Assembly: GCF_020497125.1 (NCBI RefSeq)
Contig: NC_059075.1
Span: forward strand, 107,361,222-107,425,221
DNA length: 64,000 nucleotides
Origin: Mauremys mutica
Lineage: Eukaryota > Chordata > Testudines > Geoemydidae
Direction of reading: 5' to 3'
The notes beneath the pieces were generated by a model, which did not search any database, was not told where the DNA came from, and was given only the letters and a program-made list of their open reading frames with translations. The translations under genes were made by a program, and so were the position numbers. Every line of letters begins with the position of its first letter. Position 1 is the first letter of the stretch. Of this stretch, positions 13,558 to 26,179 are shown one piece after another.

Positions 13558-13682
13558 AAATTATTATTATTAATTATTTTTACCATGATACCACCTAAGA
13601 GCCCTGGTCCTGGACTAGGACCTCATTGTGCTAGGCGATGTACAAACACACTGCAAAGATGATACCTGTCCCAAAGAGTTAT
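13558..13682 (+). repeat. Old dispersed repeat, copy 2
   Basis: 'ggactaggacctcattgtgc', 'taggcgatgtacaaacacac' and 'cctgtcccaaagagtta' match the family seen at 1150-1325. Flanked by an AAATA microsatellite at about 13790-13812. Confidence 0.75.
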
Positions 13683-14394
13683 ATTGCTGTTTACAGAACC
13701 TACCAATAGGAGTTTGCACCACTGACTTTGCTATACCCATGACAGGCTGAAATCACAGCAAACCCCCAGTTTAGCCAAGGCCTTTTAAAATAAATAAATA
13801 GATAAATAAATCTCTTCTCCCTATGTAATTTCTGTTTCATAGTGCAGCCATACATTCCAATTACTGTGCTCCAAGCAAGCAAGAATGCTGTGACATCCCA
13901 TAGCCACTTTTGCTCAAAGATTCCTTCTGGTCGAGTCTTGCTATAGGACTATCTCAGAAGAAAAGCTGGTTGGAGATTTTAGTCAGAAACACCAATTTGT
14001 CAAAACCAACATGTTTCTGGGGAACATTTCAGTTTCAACAACCTTCCGATGAAATGCAGGCAGGTATCCATCAGAAATGTAAATCCCCACTCCCTACTTT
14101 TGCCTATGTGCTGGCAGGTCCAACAGATGCATGGAGGTGACCTGGCTGGACATGTTACTAGGAAAGTGGATTTGCTAAGAATATTGAATGTTAAAATTAG
14201 CACCATCAAGCTACTTCTATTCTGAAAGCAATTCTGTTCTTAAAACAGATATTTGACTGACCTAATGCCCATTGCAGTCAATAGAAAGACAGGGATAGGA
14301 TCAGGCTCTGTATTATTAGTCAAAAGCACCATTAAACAATTTTAAATAAAAAATACCTACTATATGTGTTGCAATAGATTTAGGAATCCACAAA

Positions 14395-14575
14395 GCCAGT
14401 TTTGTTGTTGTTATTTTTTACTTTTTCTTTTTTAACAGCTCTAGTGTCCCAGGAGTTTGGAGTAGGAAGTTGAAACTTTGGTAGAGTATTGTTACTGAGG
14501 TCAAAAAAGGTGTCTTTTGCTATCCCCAGAAAAATCTGTCCATTTGACAGAGCTAAAACCCCAAAAGTCACCATT
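14395..14575 (+). repeat. Second dispersed family, copy A
   Basis: The block 'gagtttggagtaggaagttgaaactttgg...gaggtcaaa.aagg...gctatcccc' is homologous to 19160-19236 and 22920-22990. The family is unnamed; it is split by a PLE in copy B and by a CR1 near copy C. Confidence 0.6.
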
Positions 14576-16707
14576 AGTGCATTTGCAGGAGAGTTTCATA
14601 GTGATATAATAGCTACACATTTTACAAAGTTCATACACCTGTCATAGTGCATCATGCCTTCACCCACACCATGCTGAGTCTCCTGAATCAGTTTCAAATG
14701 AATGTACGGTGTTACGGCTACATATGAGCCAGACAAAATGTACCATCCTCTGAATTGTTGTGAAAATAATTTCCATAATGTTTGTGAGGCACTCAGATAC
14801 TAAGGCGATTAGTGCCACAGAAATCACCATCCATCCTACGCGCTGGATGAGTAATGCCTACACACCAGCAGTAAAATTAAGGTTGCGAGGCTACCTTCAT
14901 TATGCCATTTGCTAAATCTGAGGACTGCTTTATACAACCACAACATTCTTTTAACATGGTTTTTAGCATGAAATACTAAATAGAATTATGATTAAATAAT
15001 AATTATCCAAGCTAAAAGATGTCACAGTTCATAACAGGCAGAGAAAATAAGAGCCATGAAAGGCTGTAATCCCTAATGCACATGAATCTGGCAAGAACTG
15101 TGCAGGCATCATGTGTTTAATTTGAATATTTATGTTCATATACACATGTGCCTTCCATATGTAAAACAAAGTCAAAACAGAAAACTCAAAGAGATTGTTG
15201 AGCAGTAGATGTCAGATGCCCTGATATCTTAGAAATTGCTGAGCCAACAGGTTTACTCCATGGAAAGTGTTGCAATATCATCTTGTACTTTCTGGACCAC
15301 TGATAAGATAACAGCATATAATCACATGGAATTTATTCTCACTATTGTTATACAAATATACACTTTTTTATATCCTTGTGACGTTTACCTACATTACTGT
15401 ATTTTCTAGGACACAGGTGAATAAGCACCAAATGAAATAACCCTGAAAGATCTTGGAAGAGAGGATTTGCTTAAATTTGTGAAGAGAGGATTTGCTTAAA
15501 TTTGTGAAGGTCAGGGAAAGCTTCTCTCTACAGGACACAAACCAAGCACTGGTTCTGCACATGGATCCAGCTGGGATGATCAGATGATCCTTCCCCTGAG
15601 GAAGTGTGGAGAAGGTGTCACCTCCACAACACTGTCCCCTACCTCCACTGCCCTGCATGGTAAAGTGGTCATGGGGGCTTCATTGACTTAAGGGAATGGG
15701 ATCTGGGGATTCTGCCACTTTTTGCAGCACTGTCCCTTATTCTGCTCCTGGATCTGCTCCTGGCAGAAGGAGAGACAACTTTAGTTCCAATTATAGTTAT
15801 ACTAGGGTACCTCGCCTTTGGTCCCCTCCATGGCTGCTACTGAACAAGAGGATCCACTGGGCAGTGTGATTTGTACTGAAATTATACTGCCAAGAAGGAG
15901 CTGCAGTCATCTTTTGGAACCAGCTCCTGTCTGAGCAGAAACGGGTTCCCTTTCCCACAGGACCCTAATATCTGTTGGACTGGAAAGGAGCAGAGTGTCC
16001 ATAATCTGGCTCACCCTCTCCAACCTACTCCTCCCAGAGGCGGTATATCCAAGGAAAGTCCATGAGAGGAGCCTCCTAGGAGGTTTCCATTCTTGGTACA
16101 TGCAACTGAGGAAGGAGTGCTTCATGCTTTTGAGAACAATTCAATCTGGATAATAAGAACATATTGAGAGGGGTAAAGGATTCATCAAGGAAAGAAAAGA
16201 AGCAGAAATGAAGTAGAGGTGGGTGGACAAGCAACAATGGCAAGGTGTGTGTGAAACCGATTTTAAAACTCTTCCTAAATTACATAATAATGGACGCTGC
16301 AGCACATCCAGCTTCTGGAAACATACGTAAGCCACTCAAAATTCTCTCCCATACTTTTTCATATTGCAACAGAAATTCTCCTGTGGAAGTGTAGCCCCAT
16401 ATAATGTTTGGGGGTACAACATTCAGCCCCCAAACAATTTACCAGATTACTATTATTTCTTATGCTTTTCATATGAAATCATTTCCTCTAGTTTTGTTTT
16501 ATAGGATTCCTGTTCTTCAGATCACTTTTTATTGAAATAGAACTGATTTAACAAAAGCTAGAAAACCAACCCCAGACATACAAGTGGTGCTCCAAATTTA
16601 CTATTCAGTTTGTTTACAATTGCAACATAGCATTAAGAATGCAATAAAAAAGTTATATAAAAATATCTACTGAACAGTGAAAAGTCAGCTACTTTTATAC
16701 TCAACAC
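14576..16707. other. Intronic sequence with a 25-bp tandem duplication
   Basis: No gene. A perfect 25-bp tandem duplication (gaagagaggatttgcttaaa...) occupies 15456-15480 and 15481-15505. Other sequence is unrecognised. Confidence 0.6.
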
Positions 16708-17195
16708 TTAAAGGCCTAAATTTTCAAGAGACTAGTGATTTTGGGTACCTCAGTGTTGGGGTGCCCAACTTGAGACAGAGCTTTCTCAGGGGCTGGCCCA
16801 AGATTATGGAATGAACTCCCGCAGGAAGTAAAGACCATAAACATCACCACCTTTCCCTCTAAGTGCAAGGTACATTACTTTATTCTTGCCTTCTCTAATA
16901 TATAGCAACATGTGTATGTGTATACACACGCACACACAAATAAGAATTTCAGAACAAAACACTCCACACACTTCTATTTCTGGGTGAGAGATGAGAAAAC
17001 AGATATCTGACAAATGTTAGTCACATTGCTTACTGCATTACTGAAAGGCACTCCAATACAATGGTGATGAGTGCAGTATAAGAACCTATACAGAATAGAA
17101 ATCTTAATGGTTCAGCATTTTCTGAAAAATCAGGCCTCTTTTAAATATCTCAAATTAGGTGCCCAAAACACTAATCATATTTGAAAGGACAAGCA
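16708..17195. repeat. Probable palindromic MITE with separated arms
   Basis: The left segment 'aggcctaaattttcaagaga...gtgattttgggtacctca...gtgcccaac' (about 16712-16775) is echoed in reverse by 'aaattaggtgcccaaaacactaatcatatttgaaa' (about 17152-17188). A related piece occurs at 40672-40735. The central part includes a TG/CA-rich tract at 16911-16940. No target duplication was identified. Confidence 0.5.
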
Positions 17196-17261
17196 TTGTT
17201 GAAAAGAGAGTTCTTCTAAACATAATACAAACAGCAATGTTCATGATACTTTTAAGGCACC

Positions 17262-17376
17262 AATCCTGGAAACACTTATGCATGTACTTAAGTTTATTTA
17301 CACACATACTCTGCTAGAAATCAGTGGGGGTACTCAAGTAGTAAAGTTAAGTATGTACTTAAGCGTTTGCAGGATT
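17262..17376. repeat. Palindromic MITE
   Basis: Inverted ends: 'aatcctggaaacacttatgc' on the left and 'cttaagcgtttgcaggatt' on the right, around a centre with 'atcagtgggggtactca'. Diverged members of the same family lie at about 51185-51340 and 53262-53364. It has no coding capacity. Confidence 0.7.
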
Positions 17377-17485
17377 AGGGCCTAAGGTATTAATGAAAAC
17401 ATAGTTAACCATTCCCCTATACTACTGGGAACCTAATCACCTTCATTGTAACAGTGTATGAGAAACAGAATGAGAAAACTAACTA

Positions 17486-18088
17486 CAGTAAAAGCTGTTT
17501 TATCTGGCACTTCACCAACCGGAAAGCTCTCTAAACCATCATTTCTGATCTTCATTGAAAGTCCAGTTTATAGTCCCAATGGCATGGGGCCAGCAGGGGG
17601 TTGGGGCATGGGAGGGGGTGCGGGACGCAGGCTCTGGTAGGGAGTTTCGGTGCAGGAGGGGGTTTGGAGCGCGGGAGCGGGTACAGGGTGCTAGACCCAG
17701 GGCCACTCACCTCGGATGGATCCCCGCAAGCAGTGATCTGTCCCGACTGCTCCTAGGCAGAGGCACGGTAGGCAGCTCTGCACCCTGCCTCTGCCTGCAG
17801 ACACCGCCCTCACAGCTCCTATTAGCTGCTGTTCCCAGCCAGTGGGAGCTGCAGAGCCAGCGCTCAAGGAGGGGCGAGGACAGTGCACAGTCATCTGCCG
17901 TGCCTCCACCTAGGAGCAGCCAGGACAGGTCACCACTTGCAGGGAGCTGCCCGAGGTGAGCGCCCCCTAGATCTGGCACCCCACACCTGCTCCCGCACCT
18001 AAACTCCCTCCCTCTTAGTTAACTGGCATTTTTCCACTTACCGGCACCCCCCATTTCCCCAACATGCCGGATAAAACAGCTTTTACTG
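17486..18088. mobile_element. Tigger/pogo-like MITE, GC-rich foldback
   Basis: Terminal inverted repeats begin CAGTAAAAGCTGTTTTATC at both ends (about 24 bp, one mismatch) and are flanked by TA at 17484-17485 and 18089-18090, the TA duplication of Tc1/mariner-pogo elements. Inside, two long GC-rich arms (about 17698-17790 and 17885-17970) are inverted copies of each other, both carrying 'gctcctag' and 'gaggtgag'-type blocks. No transposase is encoded; long frames on both strands are mirror images created by the foldback. Confidence 0.9.
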
Positions 18089-18099
18089 TAGAAACAAGA

Positions 18100-18955
18100 C
18101 TATTCAGCAACAGTTTACCATGCAAAGACAATAAGTTTATTTATGGTGCCATTAGTGATGCTGGGTATGAAAATTAACTTTTAAAAAAATATTGAGATTT
18201 TCTCTTTCAATTAAGCAATTCACCAGAGGAATATTTAAGAAAAGAATAACTGTATGACCATTTTTTGATTTTTCAGCAAGTTGTCCAAAAAGAAACCAAG
18301 CAGGGGAAACCATAATGGCATGTGCTTTCTCCTCTTCATTTGTTCTAGGAGAGAGAACCAGTCTGGAGCAGTTTTATTACACAATCATCTGATGCAATTT
18401 GTAAGTATGAAGGACAAAAAACACATCGTCTAAAATGAATCTGGGAAAAATAAGGTCTCTTCTCCACTGAGTATACACATTAATTCCAAAGAGTGCTAGG
18501 AGGAGTTATCCATACACAAAAAAGAAAAGAAAAAACTAGACACCTAGACATTCCATTTCAGTAATTGGATTACACTAGCAATGAGATAGCAACTTTCAAT
18601 TTCATATTATCAGTGTTACGGAACTGAATTATCAAATGACACATTTATATCATAACAACTCAGTAGATAATAGTGATAAGAATGGATGAGATTCATATTG
18701 CCATTAAAGTTATCAATATGAAACATAAAAAGATCTGAATCAATATTTGCAGAAGCAAGAGAAAATACAATGGAAGAGATGCAGATATTCAGAATGATAC
18801 ATCTATTTTGGTTTTGTTCCAAATTTTCAAGTTTTATTAAAAAAAATCACACTTTGATAGGCAGGAATACATAAAACAGATACCTAAAATAATAATTAAT
18901 TAATTAAAACTAAATTGTACAGGCACAACAGTAGCAATGCCTATTATTAAAGCTG
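18100..18955. other. Intronic sequence, nothing recognised
   Basis: AT-rich, with TTAAT repeats at about 18893-18912. No gene seen. Confidence 0.55.
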
Positions 18956-19236
18956 CGGACAATTTCCCTGTAACTCCATTTTCAGTTCCTTACAACTTTT
19001 GCAAACTTTAATTTTTTGGGCTGTGGTTTTCCATGCTTCAACTGGTGTGTGCCTCAGGCTGAGGTTTTTCTGAAAATTTAATCAAAAAGGATTTAGCCAT
19101 TTTTAAGAAAGTGGTAAATCAAAAATAGATAGTTTTGCTACATGAACAGCTTTATTACTTGAGTTTGGAGAAGGAACTTGACATTTGGTGGAGAGGTACC
19201 CCTGAGGTCAAAGAAGTGGCTGTCACTATCCCTTTG
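18956..19236 (+). repeat. Second dispersed family, copy B (split by PLE)
   Basis: Homologous to 22740-22990 over ~250 bases ('gtgcctcaggctgaggtttt', 'tagttttgct', 'gaacttgacatttggtgg'). It is cut at 'tatccctttg' by the PLE and appears to resume at 21003-21165. Confidence 0.65.
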
Positions 19237-20808
19237 TGATCTTCCAGAAAACACCATCCTGGTCACTATGGATGCAGAAGCCCTCTACACCAACATTCCA
19301 CACAAAGACAGATTACAAGCCATCAGGAACAGTATCCCCGATAATGTCACAGCAAACTTGTTGGCTGAACTTTGTGACTGTCTCCAAATGTGAAATCGTT
19401 GTGGGTGAGGACAATGTATACCTTCAAGTCAATGGCACTGCTATGGGTACCTGCATGGCCCCACAGTATGCCAACATTTTTATGGCTGACTTAGAACAAT
19501 GCTTCCTCAGCTCTCGTCCCCTAACGCCCCTACTCTACTTGACCTACATTGATGACATCTTCATCTTCTGGACCCAAGGAAAAGAAGCCCTTGAGGAATT
19601 CCACCGTGATGTCAACAATTTCCATCCTACCATCAACCTCAGCCTGGACCAGTCCACACAAGAGATCCACTTCCTGGACACTACAGTGCTAATAAGTGAT
19701 GGTCACATAAAAAACACCCTATACCGGAAACCTACTGATTGTTATACTTATCTACATGCCTCCAGCTTTCATCCAGACCACATCACACGATCCATTGTCT
19801 ACAGCCAAGCTCTAAGATACAACTGCATTTGCTCCAAACCCTCAGACACAGACAAACACCTACAAGATCTCTATCAAGCATTCTTAAAACTACAATACCC
19901 ACCTGCTGAAGTGAAGAAGCAGATTGACAGAGCCAGAAGAATACCCAGAAGTCACCTACTCCAGAACAGGCCCAACAAAGAAAGTAACAGAATGCCACTA
20001 GCCATCACCCTCGGCCCCTAACTAAAACCTCTCCAGCACATCATCAAGAATCTACAACCTATCCTGAAGGATGATTCCTCACTTTCACAGATCTTGGGAG
20101 ACAGGCCAGTCCTCGCTTACAGACAGACCCCCAACCTGAGGCAAACACTCACCAGCAACCACACACTACACAACAAAAACCCTAACCCAGGAACCTATCC
20201 TTGCAATAAAGCCCGTTGCCAACTCTGTCCACATATCTATCCAAGGGACACCATCATAGGACCTAATTACATTAGCCACGCCATCAGGGTACACCTACAC
20301 ATCTACCAATGTGATATATGCCATCATGTGCCAGTAATGCCCCTCTGCCATGTCCCTCTGCCATGTACATTAGCCAAACCAGAAAGAATAAATGGACATA
20401 AATTAGATGTCAAGAATTATAACATTCAAAAACCAGTCGGAGAACACTTCAGCCTCCCTGGTCACTCAATTACAGACCTAAAAGTCGCAATTCTTCAGCA
20501 ACAAAATTTCAAAACCAGACTCCAACGAGAAACTGCAGAACTGGAATTAATTTGCAAACTGGACACCATTAAATTAGGCTTGAATAAAGACTGGGAGTGG
20601 ATGGGTCATTACACAGAGTAAAAACTATTTCCCCATGCTAATTTTCCCCTACTGTTACTCACACCTTCTTGTCAACTGTTGAAATGGGCCATCCTGATTC
20701 TCACTACAAAAGTATTTTTCTCCTGCTGATAATAGCCCACCTTAATTGATTAGTCTCGTTAGAGTTGGTATGGCAACACCCATTTTTTCATGTTCTCTCT
20801 GTGTGTGT

Positions 20809-20839
<31 letters not shown>

Positions 20840-21002
20840 TATATATATATCTTCCTACTGTATTTTCCACTTCATGCATCCGATGAAGTGAGTTTTAGCC
20901 TGTGAAAGTTTATGCCCAAATAAATGTGTTAGTCTCTAAGGTGCCACAAGTACTCCTCGTTCTTTTTGCTGATACAGACTAACATGGCTACCACTCTGAA
21001 AT
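19237..21002 (+). mobile_element. Penelope-like element with RT and decayed GIY-YIG
   Basis: 5'-truncated PLE flanked by perfect 10-bp target duplications TATCCCTTTG (19227-19236, 21003-21012). The reverse transcriptase part shows YTNIPH near its start, a VNGTAMGT block and the catalytic YIDD at 19545-19556. One frameshift lies near 19390 and one in-frame stop at 20019-20021, after which the same frame runs to 20621. The downstream part keeps the linker (ERINGHK, PVGEHFSLPGH, KVAILQQ), but the YIG core of the GIY-YIG nuclease is corrupted near 20340-20385. The 3' UTR holds a TA-rich microsatellite (about 20809-20850) and the PLE tail ending 'gcta.cactctgaa'. Not active, but recent enough to keep its duplication. 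Confidence 0.93.
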
Positions 21003-21012
21003 TATCCCTTTG

Positions 21013-22739
21013 AATACTGACATCCAGATTGTCCAAGCTATACAATTTGGGGGGCAGCGGCAGGAGGAAATCACCATTTCACCAACTTGCTTTTCACTTG
21101 CTCAGTTCTGAAAGATCAGACTATGACCTGCACTGCACATGCTCCCAGGCCCCACTGAGTCCTCTGCATAGTTTCACAACAACCACACACAGTTATAGCT
21201 CCCAACTGAACACACACAAAGTGGATCTCCTCTTGCTGCTTCCCCCCAGCAAAATCCCCTTTCTGCCAGGAGAAAAGGAAAACTGGGCTGGGAGCCAGGG
21301 GCTGAATCCTCAGTTGTGTTGAATGTGAGAGTAGAAAGGTAGCTGTAAACCAGCTTTCCCACTCCCCCAGTCTTGGGCTGACTGGGGGCTGTAACAGCCC
21401 CCAAATTAACTTAAAGAAACCTCAGGGCTAAAATGCCTTCAGATCGTTGGATGAAAAGAGCTGGAGAAGGATTATTGTAACATGAGCAAAGCAGAGAATG
21501 TGATTTCTTTACCTTGGTTATTAAACAACACCCTTGGTTCCTATTTGCATTTTTTAAGCAAGCGAAAGAGAGACTAACAAGAAACCCACATCATCCCTAA
21601 TAACTTTTCAAGTAGCCATGTCAAACCACCAGAGGAGAAAATACCACATTGCCAGTAAGATGACAGTGAGTGAAGACTTGTGAATACATCTGTCTTTCCA
21701 ATTATCATAATTATTTGTATTACAGTGAAGGCACATTGTGCTAGGCACTGCACAAACATATAGGAAGATCCTGTTTCTCTGGATGAAGAGTTTTGTCTAA
21801 TCAAGAGACCTATTCATTTTTCTGCAGTTAAACAAGCCCCATGAGCCTGAACTGCAACTGTCAGCATTCCAATGTATCTGAATCTCCCATTTAACCTCTT
21901 GATAGGGGCAAGATGTTTTCTTCCTGCATCTGAGACAGTGTTTTTCTAGCTAGAACTGAATAGTCAAGCATCCACAGGCTTTATATCAAGCCACTAATGT
22001 ACTTTCAATTGTCCATTAATCACAAAAGTCAGTTACTACACAGTTTAAATTGCCTGCAAAGCACACTGCATGTGTCTTCTATTGCATACGTTGGCACTGT
22101 TTGCCACAATAAATCCAGGGCTCAGATACCAGGAACTAAGCCAAATTGTTTCATTACAACTGAATCACAATTTTGCTGTGCTTAGATTGCAATGAAGGTT
22201 TTCAAAGAGGCCTATTTATAGAGCATTCCCAAATTTTCCTAGTACTTGTGGAGCTGCATACAGTAAAGCTGCCAGACTTGCCCAAGTAACCATTTGACAT
22301 ATCTGGGGCAATGTCAACAAGATGCCCATTGGTTTTCTTAAGATCATTCGTGTTGACACTTCAGAAGGCTGGCAGAATAGTTTTTCTAGAGCAGAATGCC
22401 TAACAAATATAACACCACTAAGTGCACGCTTTGTATGGATGATAATTTTCATCAGCTGCTCCCAGGAATTAGAGGACAGGTATTCCAAAAACAACTCTCA
22501 CACACAAAAAAACAGACAAGTGGAGACTATTTTTTCAAGCTCTTATGCCAAGCCCAGAAAACTGATATATGGACTGTGATAATAGACAGACACTGAGACA
22601 CTATAATCATCCTACACTTTTCCAGCCACTTTCAGTTTGAAGGACCTTGTTACAGGTGGTGTTGGTCAAGCCATCTATTAATAAGGTTGCCCAGTGCTTC
22701 CCATCATAAGACCTGGTTTTCCATTGCATAAAAGTACAC
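21013..22739. other. Intronic sequence; repeat remnants only
   Basis: The first ~150 bases probably continue the family split by the PLE. A short piece of the old dispersed repeat lies at about 21705-21780 ('cattgtgctaggcactgcac'). No gene seen. Confidence 0.5.
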
Positions 22740-23500
22740 CAAACTTGAATGGTTTGGGCTGAAATTGTCCATGCTGGGTGTCTGTCTCAGGCTAGGGTTT
22801 TTTTTGGAAAATTTCAGCCAAACAGTGCAGCCATTTCCAAGAATGAGGTTAGTGGAAAATAGATTGTTTTGCCCATTTTTAAAAATTCAAGAGACTTTTT
22901 CTTTGAGAAGTTCTAGTTCTGCTTTTGAGTGGGGACTTGAAATTTGGCGGGAGTAGCCTATGTGTGAGGTATGTGCCTATCCCTGTGAAAATCTGCTCTA
23001 ATTTGCTTGTTAGATACCTTTGAAAAATTTCTGTTTACACATGGTCATTAAAGACTTGCTAGAGCTTTGCAGCTAAGTTGCAGACAGAATTTGTTGGCAC
23101 TGAGCATGCTCCAGCCTGGGGCCAAGCAGGACTTTCCTTGTGATTACAGTTCCTGGATGCTCAGTTCCGGGCACTGCAATGAAAATCAGAAGCCTGCCCC
23201 TCTTCTGCTCTCAGTGACTGCACTGCTGGGCCCAGGTGCCACGGAGGAGAAATCTGCCTGATTCTAATGCAGAGGGAACAAGAGCTGGATCTGGGGAGAA
23301 AGGCTGGTGGGAGGAGACTGGGACTGAGACTCAGAGAGAGGGGGAACGGAGGGAGAGCTGGACTGGGAGTTGGGGTAAGAGGGAACCTGGAACTGGATGG
23401 ACAAGATGACTGGGGCTCTCAGCCAGGGAGAGAAACAGTGGTGCAACTGAGGGAGCCAGCGTGTATGGAGAGGAAGCCTGGATTAGTTGCTGCGGGGAGA
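22740..23500 (+). repeat. Second dispersed family, copy C, with G/A-rich minisatellite
   Basis: The left part (to about 23240) matches 18956-19236. It passes into degenerate 'gagactgggactgg'-type repeats from about 23280 that resume after the CR1 at 29310. The CR1 starting near 23500 has therefore inserted into this older unit. Confidence 0.65.
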
Positions 23501-24111
23501 CTGAACAAGAAGATTAGGACTGTGGGGTCCTATGGGGATCTGTTCTGGGTCTGGTTCTGTTCAATATCTTCAAGTTTGCGGATGATACCAAGCTGGGAGG
23601 GGTTGCAAGTGCTTTGGAGGATAGGATTAAAAATCAAAATGATCTGACAAACTGGAGAAATGGTCTGAAGTAAATAGGATAAAATTCAATAAGGACAAAT
23701 GCAAAATACTCCATTTAGGAAGGAACAAATCAGTTGCACACAAGCAAAATGCGAAATGACTGCCTAGGAAGGAGTACTGCGGAAAGGGATCTGGTGTCAT
23801 GGTGGAGCACAAGCTAAATATGAGTTAACAGCATAACACTGTTGCCAAAAAAGCAAACATCATTCTGGGATGTATTAGCAGGAATGTTGTAAGCAAGAAA
23901 TGAGAAGTAATTCTTCTGCTCTACTCCACGCTGATTAGGGCTCAATTGAAGTATTGTGTCCAGGTCTGAGCACCACATTTCAGGAAAGATGTGGACAAAT
24001 TGGAGAGAGTCCAGAGAAGAGCAACAAAAATTATTAAAGATCTAGAAAACATGACCTATGAGGGAAGATTGAAAAAACTGGGTTTGTTTAGTCTGGAAAA
24101 GAGAAGACTAA
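23500..24111 (+). mobile_element. CR1 LINE, 5' segment before the Harbinger insertion
   Basis: Decayed CR1 ORF2. The RT catalytic FADD motif is visible at about 23575 (KFADDTKLGG), then several stops, then the C-terminal blocks [30 protein letters not shown] at 23991-24110. A deletion removes the segment before FADD. The sequence breaks off within the conserved KRRLRG block exactly where the Harbinger terminal repeat begins, and resumes at 28984. Confidence 0.92.
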
Positions 24112-24497
24112 GGCCTTGTCTACACTACAGGACTATTTCGAATCTACTTAATTCGAATTTGTGGATTCGATCTTATGAAGTCGAATTTGTGTATCCATAC
24201 TAAATACACTAATTCGAACTTCTGAGTCCACATTCACGGGGCCGGCGTCGACTTTCGAAGCGGTGCACTGTGGGAAGCTATCCCACAGTTCCCGCAGTCC
24301 CCGCTGCCCATTTGAATTCTGGGATTTCCCCCCAATGCATGCTGGGGGAAAAAATGTGTCGAGGGTGGTTTTGGGTAACTGTCGTCATTGAACCGTCAAT
24401 CACGCCCTCACTCCCTCCCTCCCTGAAAGCGCCTGCGGGCAATCTGTTCGTGCACTTTTCTGGTCAGTGACAGCGTGGACGCCACAGCACTGCAAGC

Positions 24498-24877
24498 ATG
24501 GAGCCCGCTGCGATCCTCGCCGTTTTCTCCTCCTCGCACTTTATCGTCCACCTCTTCCACATTCAGCTGCTGAGAAATTGGGCTACTTTTCAATGGTTCT
24601 GCAAGCACTGGGGGACCATAGGGGCCTTTTTACCAACATGAACGTCGTATGGCCGGGCAAGGTTCCTGATGCGTGTGTTCGCAGGAACTGTGGGCTGCTC
24701 AGACGCCTGCTGGAAGGTACTTTCTTCCCGTACCACGAAATAACTGTTGTGGATGTGCATTTGCCTATAGTGATCCTCGGTGACCCAGCCTGCCCGCTAA
24801 TGCACTTGCTCATGAAGCCCTATACAGGCGCCTGGGACAGCGACAAGGAACTCTTTAAATACCAGCGAGCAGCGTGA
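24498..24877 (+). pseudogene. Harbinger transposase, internally deleted
   Basis: Encodes a DDE-type (HARBI1-like) nuclease remnant. A start-like ATG at 24498 opens a different frame from the recognisable catalytic part, about 24575-24877 (GYFSMVLQAL, VVWPGKVPDACV, PIVILGDPACPL, LMKPYTGAWD). In the family the block before GYFSMVLQ carries the first catalytic Asp and a helix-turn-helix region, and the block after the last motif carries the catalytic Glu; both are missing. The frame stops at 24875-24877 and an AATAAA follows at 25009. The length is about a third of a full transposase. This is a deletion derivative that cannot catalyse transposition. Confidence 0.85.
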
Positions 24878-26179
24878 CCTGTGACTGTTCAGTTTCTTTA
24901 CAGAGAAGCTGAACCTGCCCCTGTTTCTTTACCCAGTTACTGTTGACTCTCCTCTTCGGTTAAATACCCCGTTCTCCCCATTTCCTCCACTTCCAAGACA
25001 CGTGTAAAAATAAAATACATGTCACACTGTTACTGAGGAGAGGTTTCTTTATTCATGACTATTCGTTAAAGGGTCGAAACTGGAACGCAGACTGTGGTGG
25101 GTAGGGTGTGCGCTGATGTAAAGACCGCCTCTAAACTCAAGGAATGACAGGCTCCTGCTCCTACAGCGGTCCGCATTGCCGGACTGCTTGTTTCAACGGA
25201 GCCTGCCATCCCTCCTTTTTGGGATTCTGTGTGCGGGGGGCTATGTGGCCTTGTGGCGGAGGAGGACGGATACAGATTCCTCTGCTGCGTGACTCAGCGG
25301 TCCACAACAAGGACCGCTGTATAAGATCTGTACCCGACCTCCCCCGCTAAAAAGTCACATCCCCACCGCCCACACAGAACCTGGAAACCACCTCCCATAC
25401 CGACCACGGTGCCTGCTGACTGCACTGTGTGTGTTACCCGCTGCTGATCCAGCCCCCGTGTCTGTACCCTGCGAAAGGTGCCTGTCCTATGCAATTAGCA
25501 ACGCACTTCCCCACGCACCCCATTCAAACACAGTCTTCAGTGAGGAAACATGACGGAAACAGTACTTAACAGCAAAGTATTTTTATTACTTAAGTACACA
25601 GTTATGGGATGGGACTGGGATTGGGACTTGTTTGAGTCCGGAAGGGAAGGACTTATGCAAACGTAGGGTATGAGAGCTTTTGGTTACTTGAGCACTCTGC
25701 TGGGGTGCAGTGACAGTATTCACGGCCCAGGGCGGGCATCCTCCTGGTTATTTAGGGTGAGGGGGGTATGTGACTTTGTGGCGGGGGAGGGCGGTTGCAC
25801 AGATACTGCCGGGGGCTCTGTCCTGCAGCGGTCCTGCAGAACATACACAAGTCGCCGGAGCGTGTCCGTTTGCTCCCTCAGTAGTACAAGCATTGCTTGA
25901 GTCGCCTGCTTGTGTTCCTCACGCCACCTCGCCTCCCATTCGCTGTGTGAGCGCTGGTACAGAGAGACTTTCTCCCTCCACTGCCTCTGCTGGTCCGCCT
26001 CGGCTAGGTAGCAGCCCACACATTCATCGAAAATCGTGTCCCTTGTCTTTTTCTTTCGCCGCCTAATCTTCGCCAGCCTCTGCGAGGTGGATGCTGTGGA
26101 AGGTCTGGAGACATTGGAAGCTGTGAGATGGGAAACAGTTAGTTAATTCCTTGCAATGATACTTGCAATTCCTTGCAAT

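Noticed and set aside
17555..17979. 134-codon plus and 90-codon minus frames
   Set aside because: They are mirror images created by the foldback inside the Tigger-like MITE.
20809..20850. TA-rich array as a possible CRISPR-like or satellite array
   Set aside because: It is a simple TATC/TA microsatellite in the PLE 3' UTR; no spacers and a eukaryotic context.
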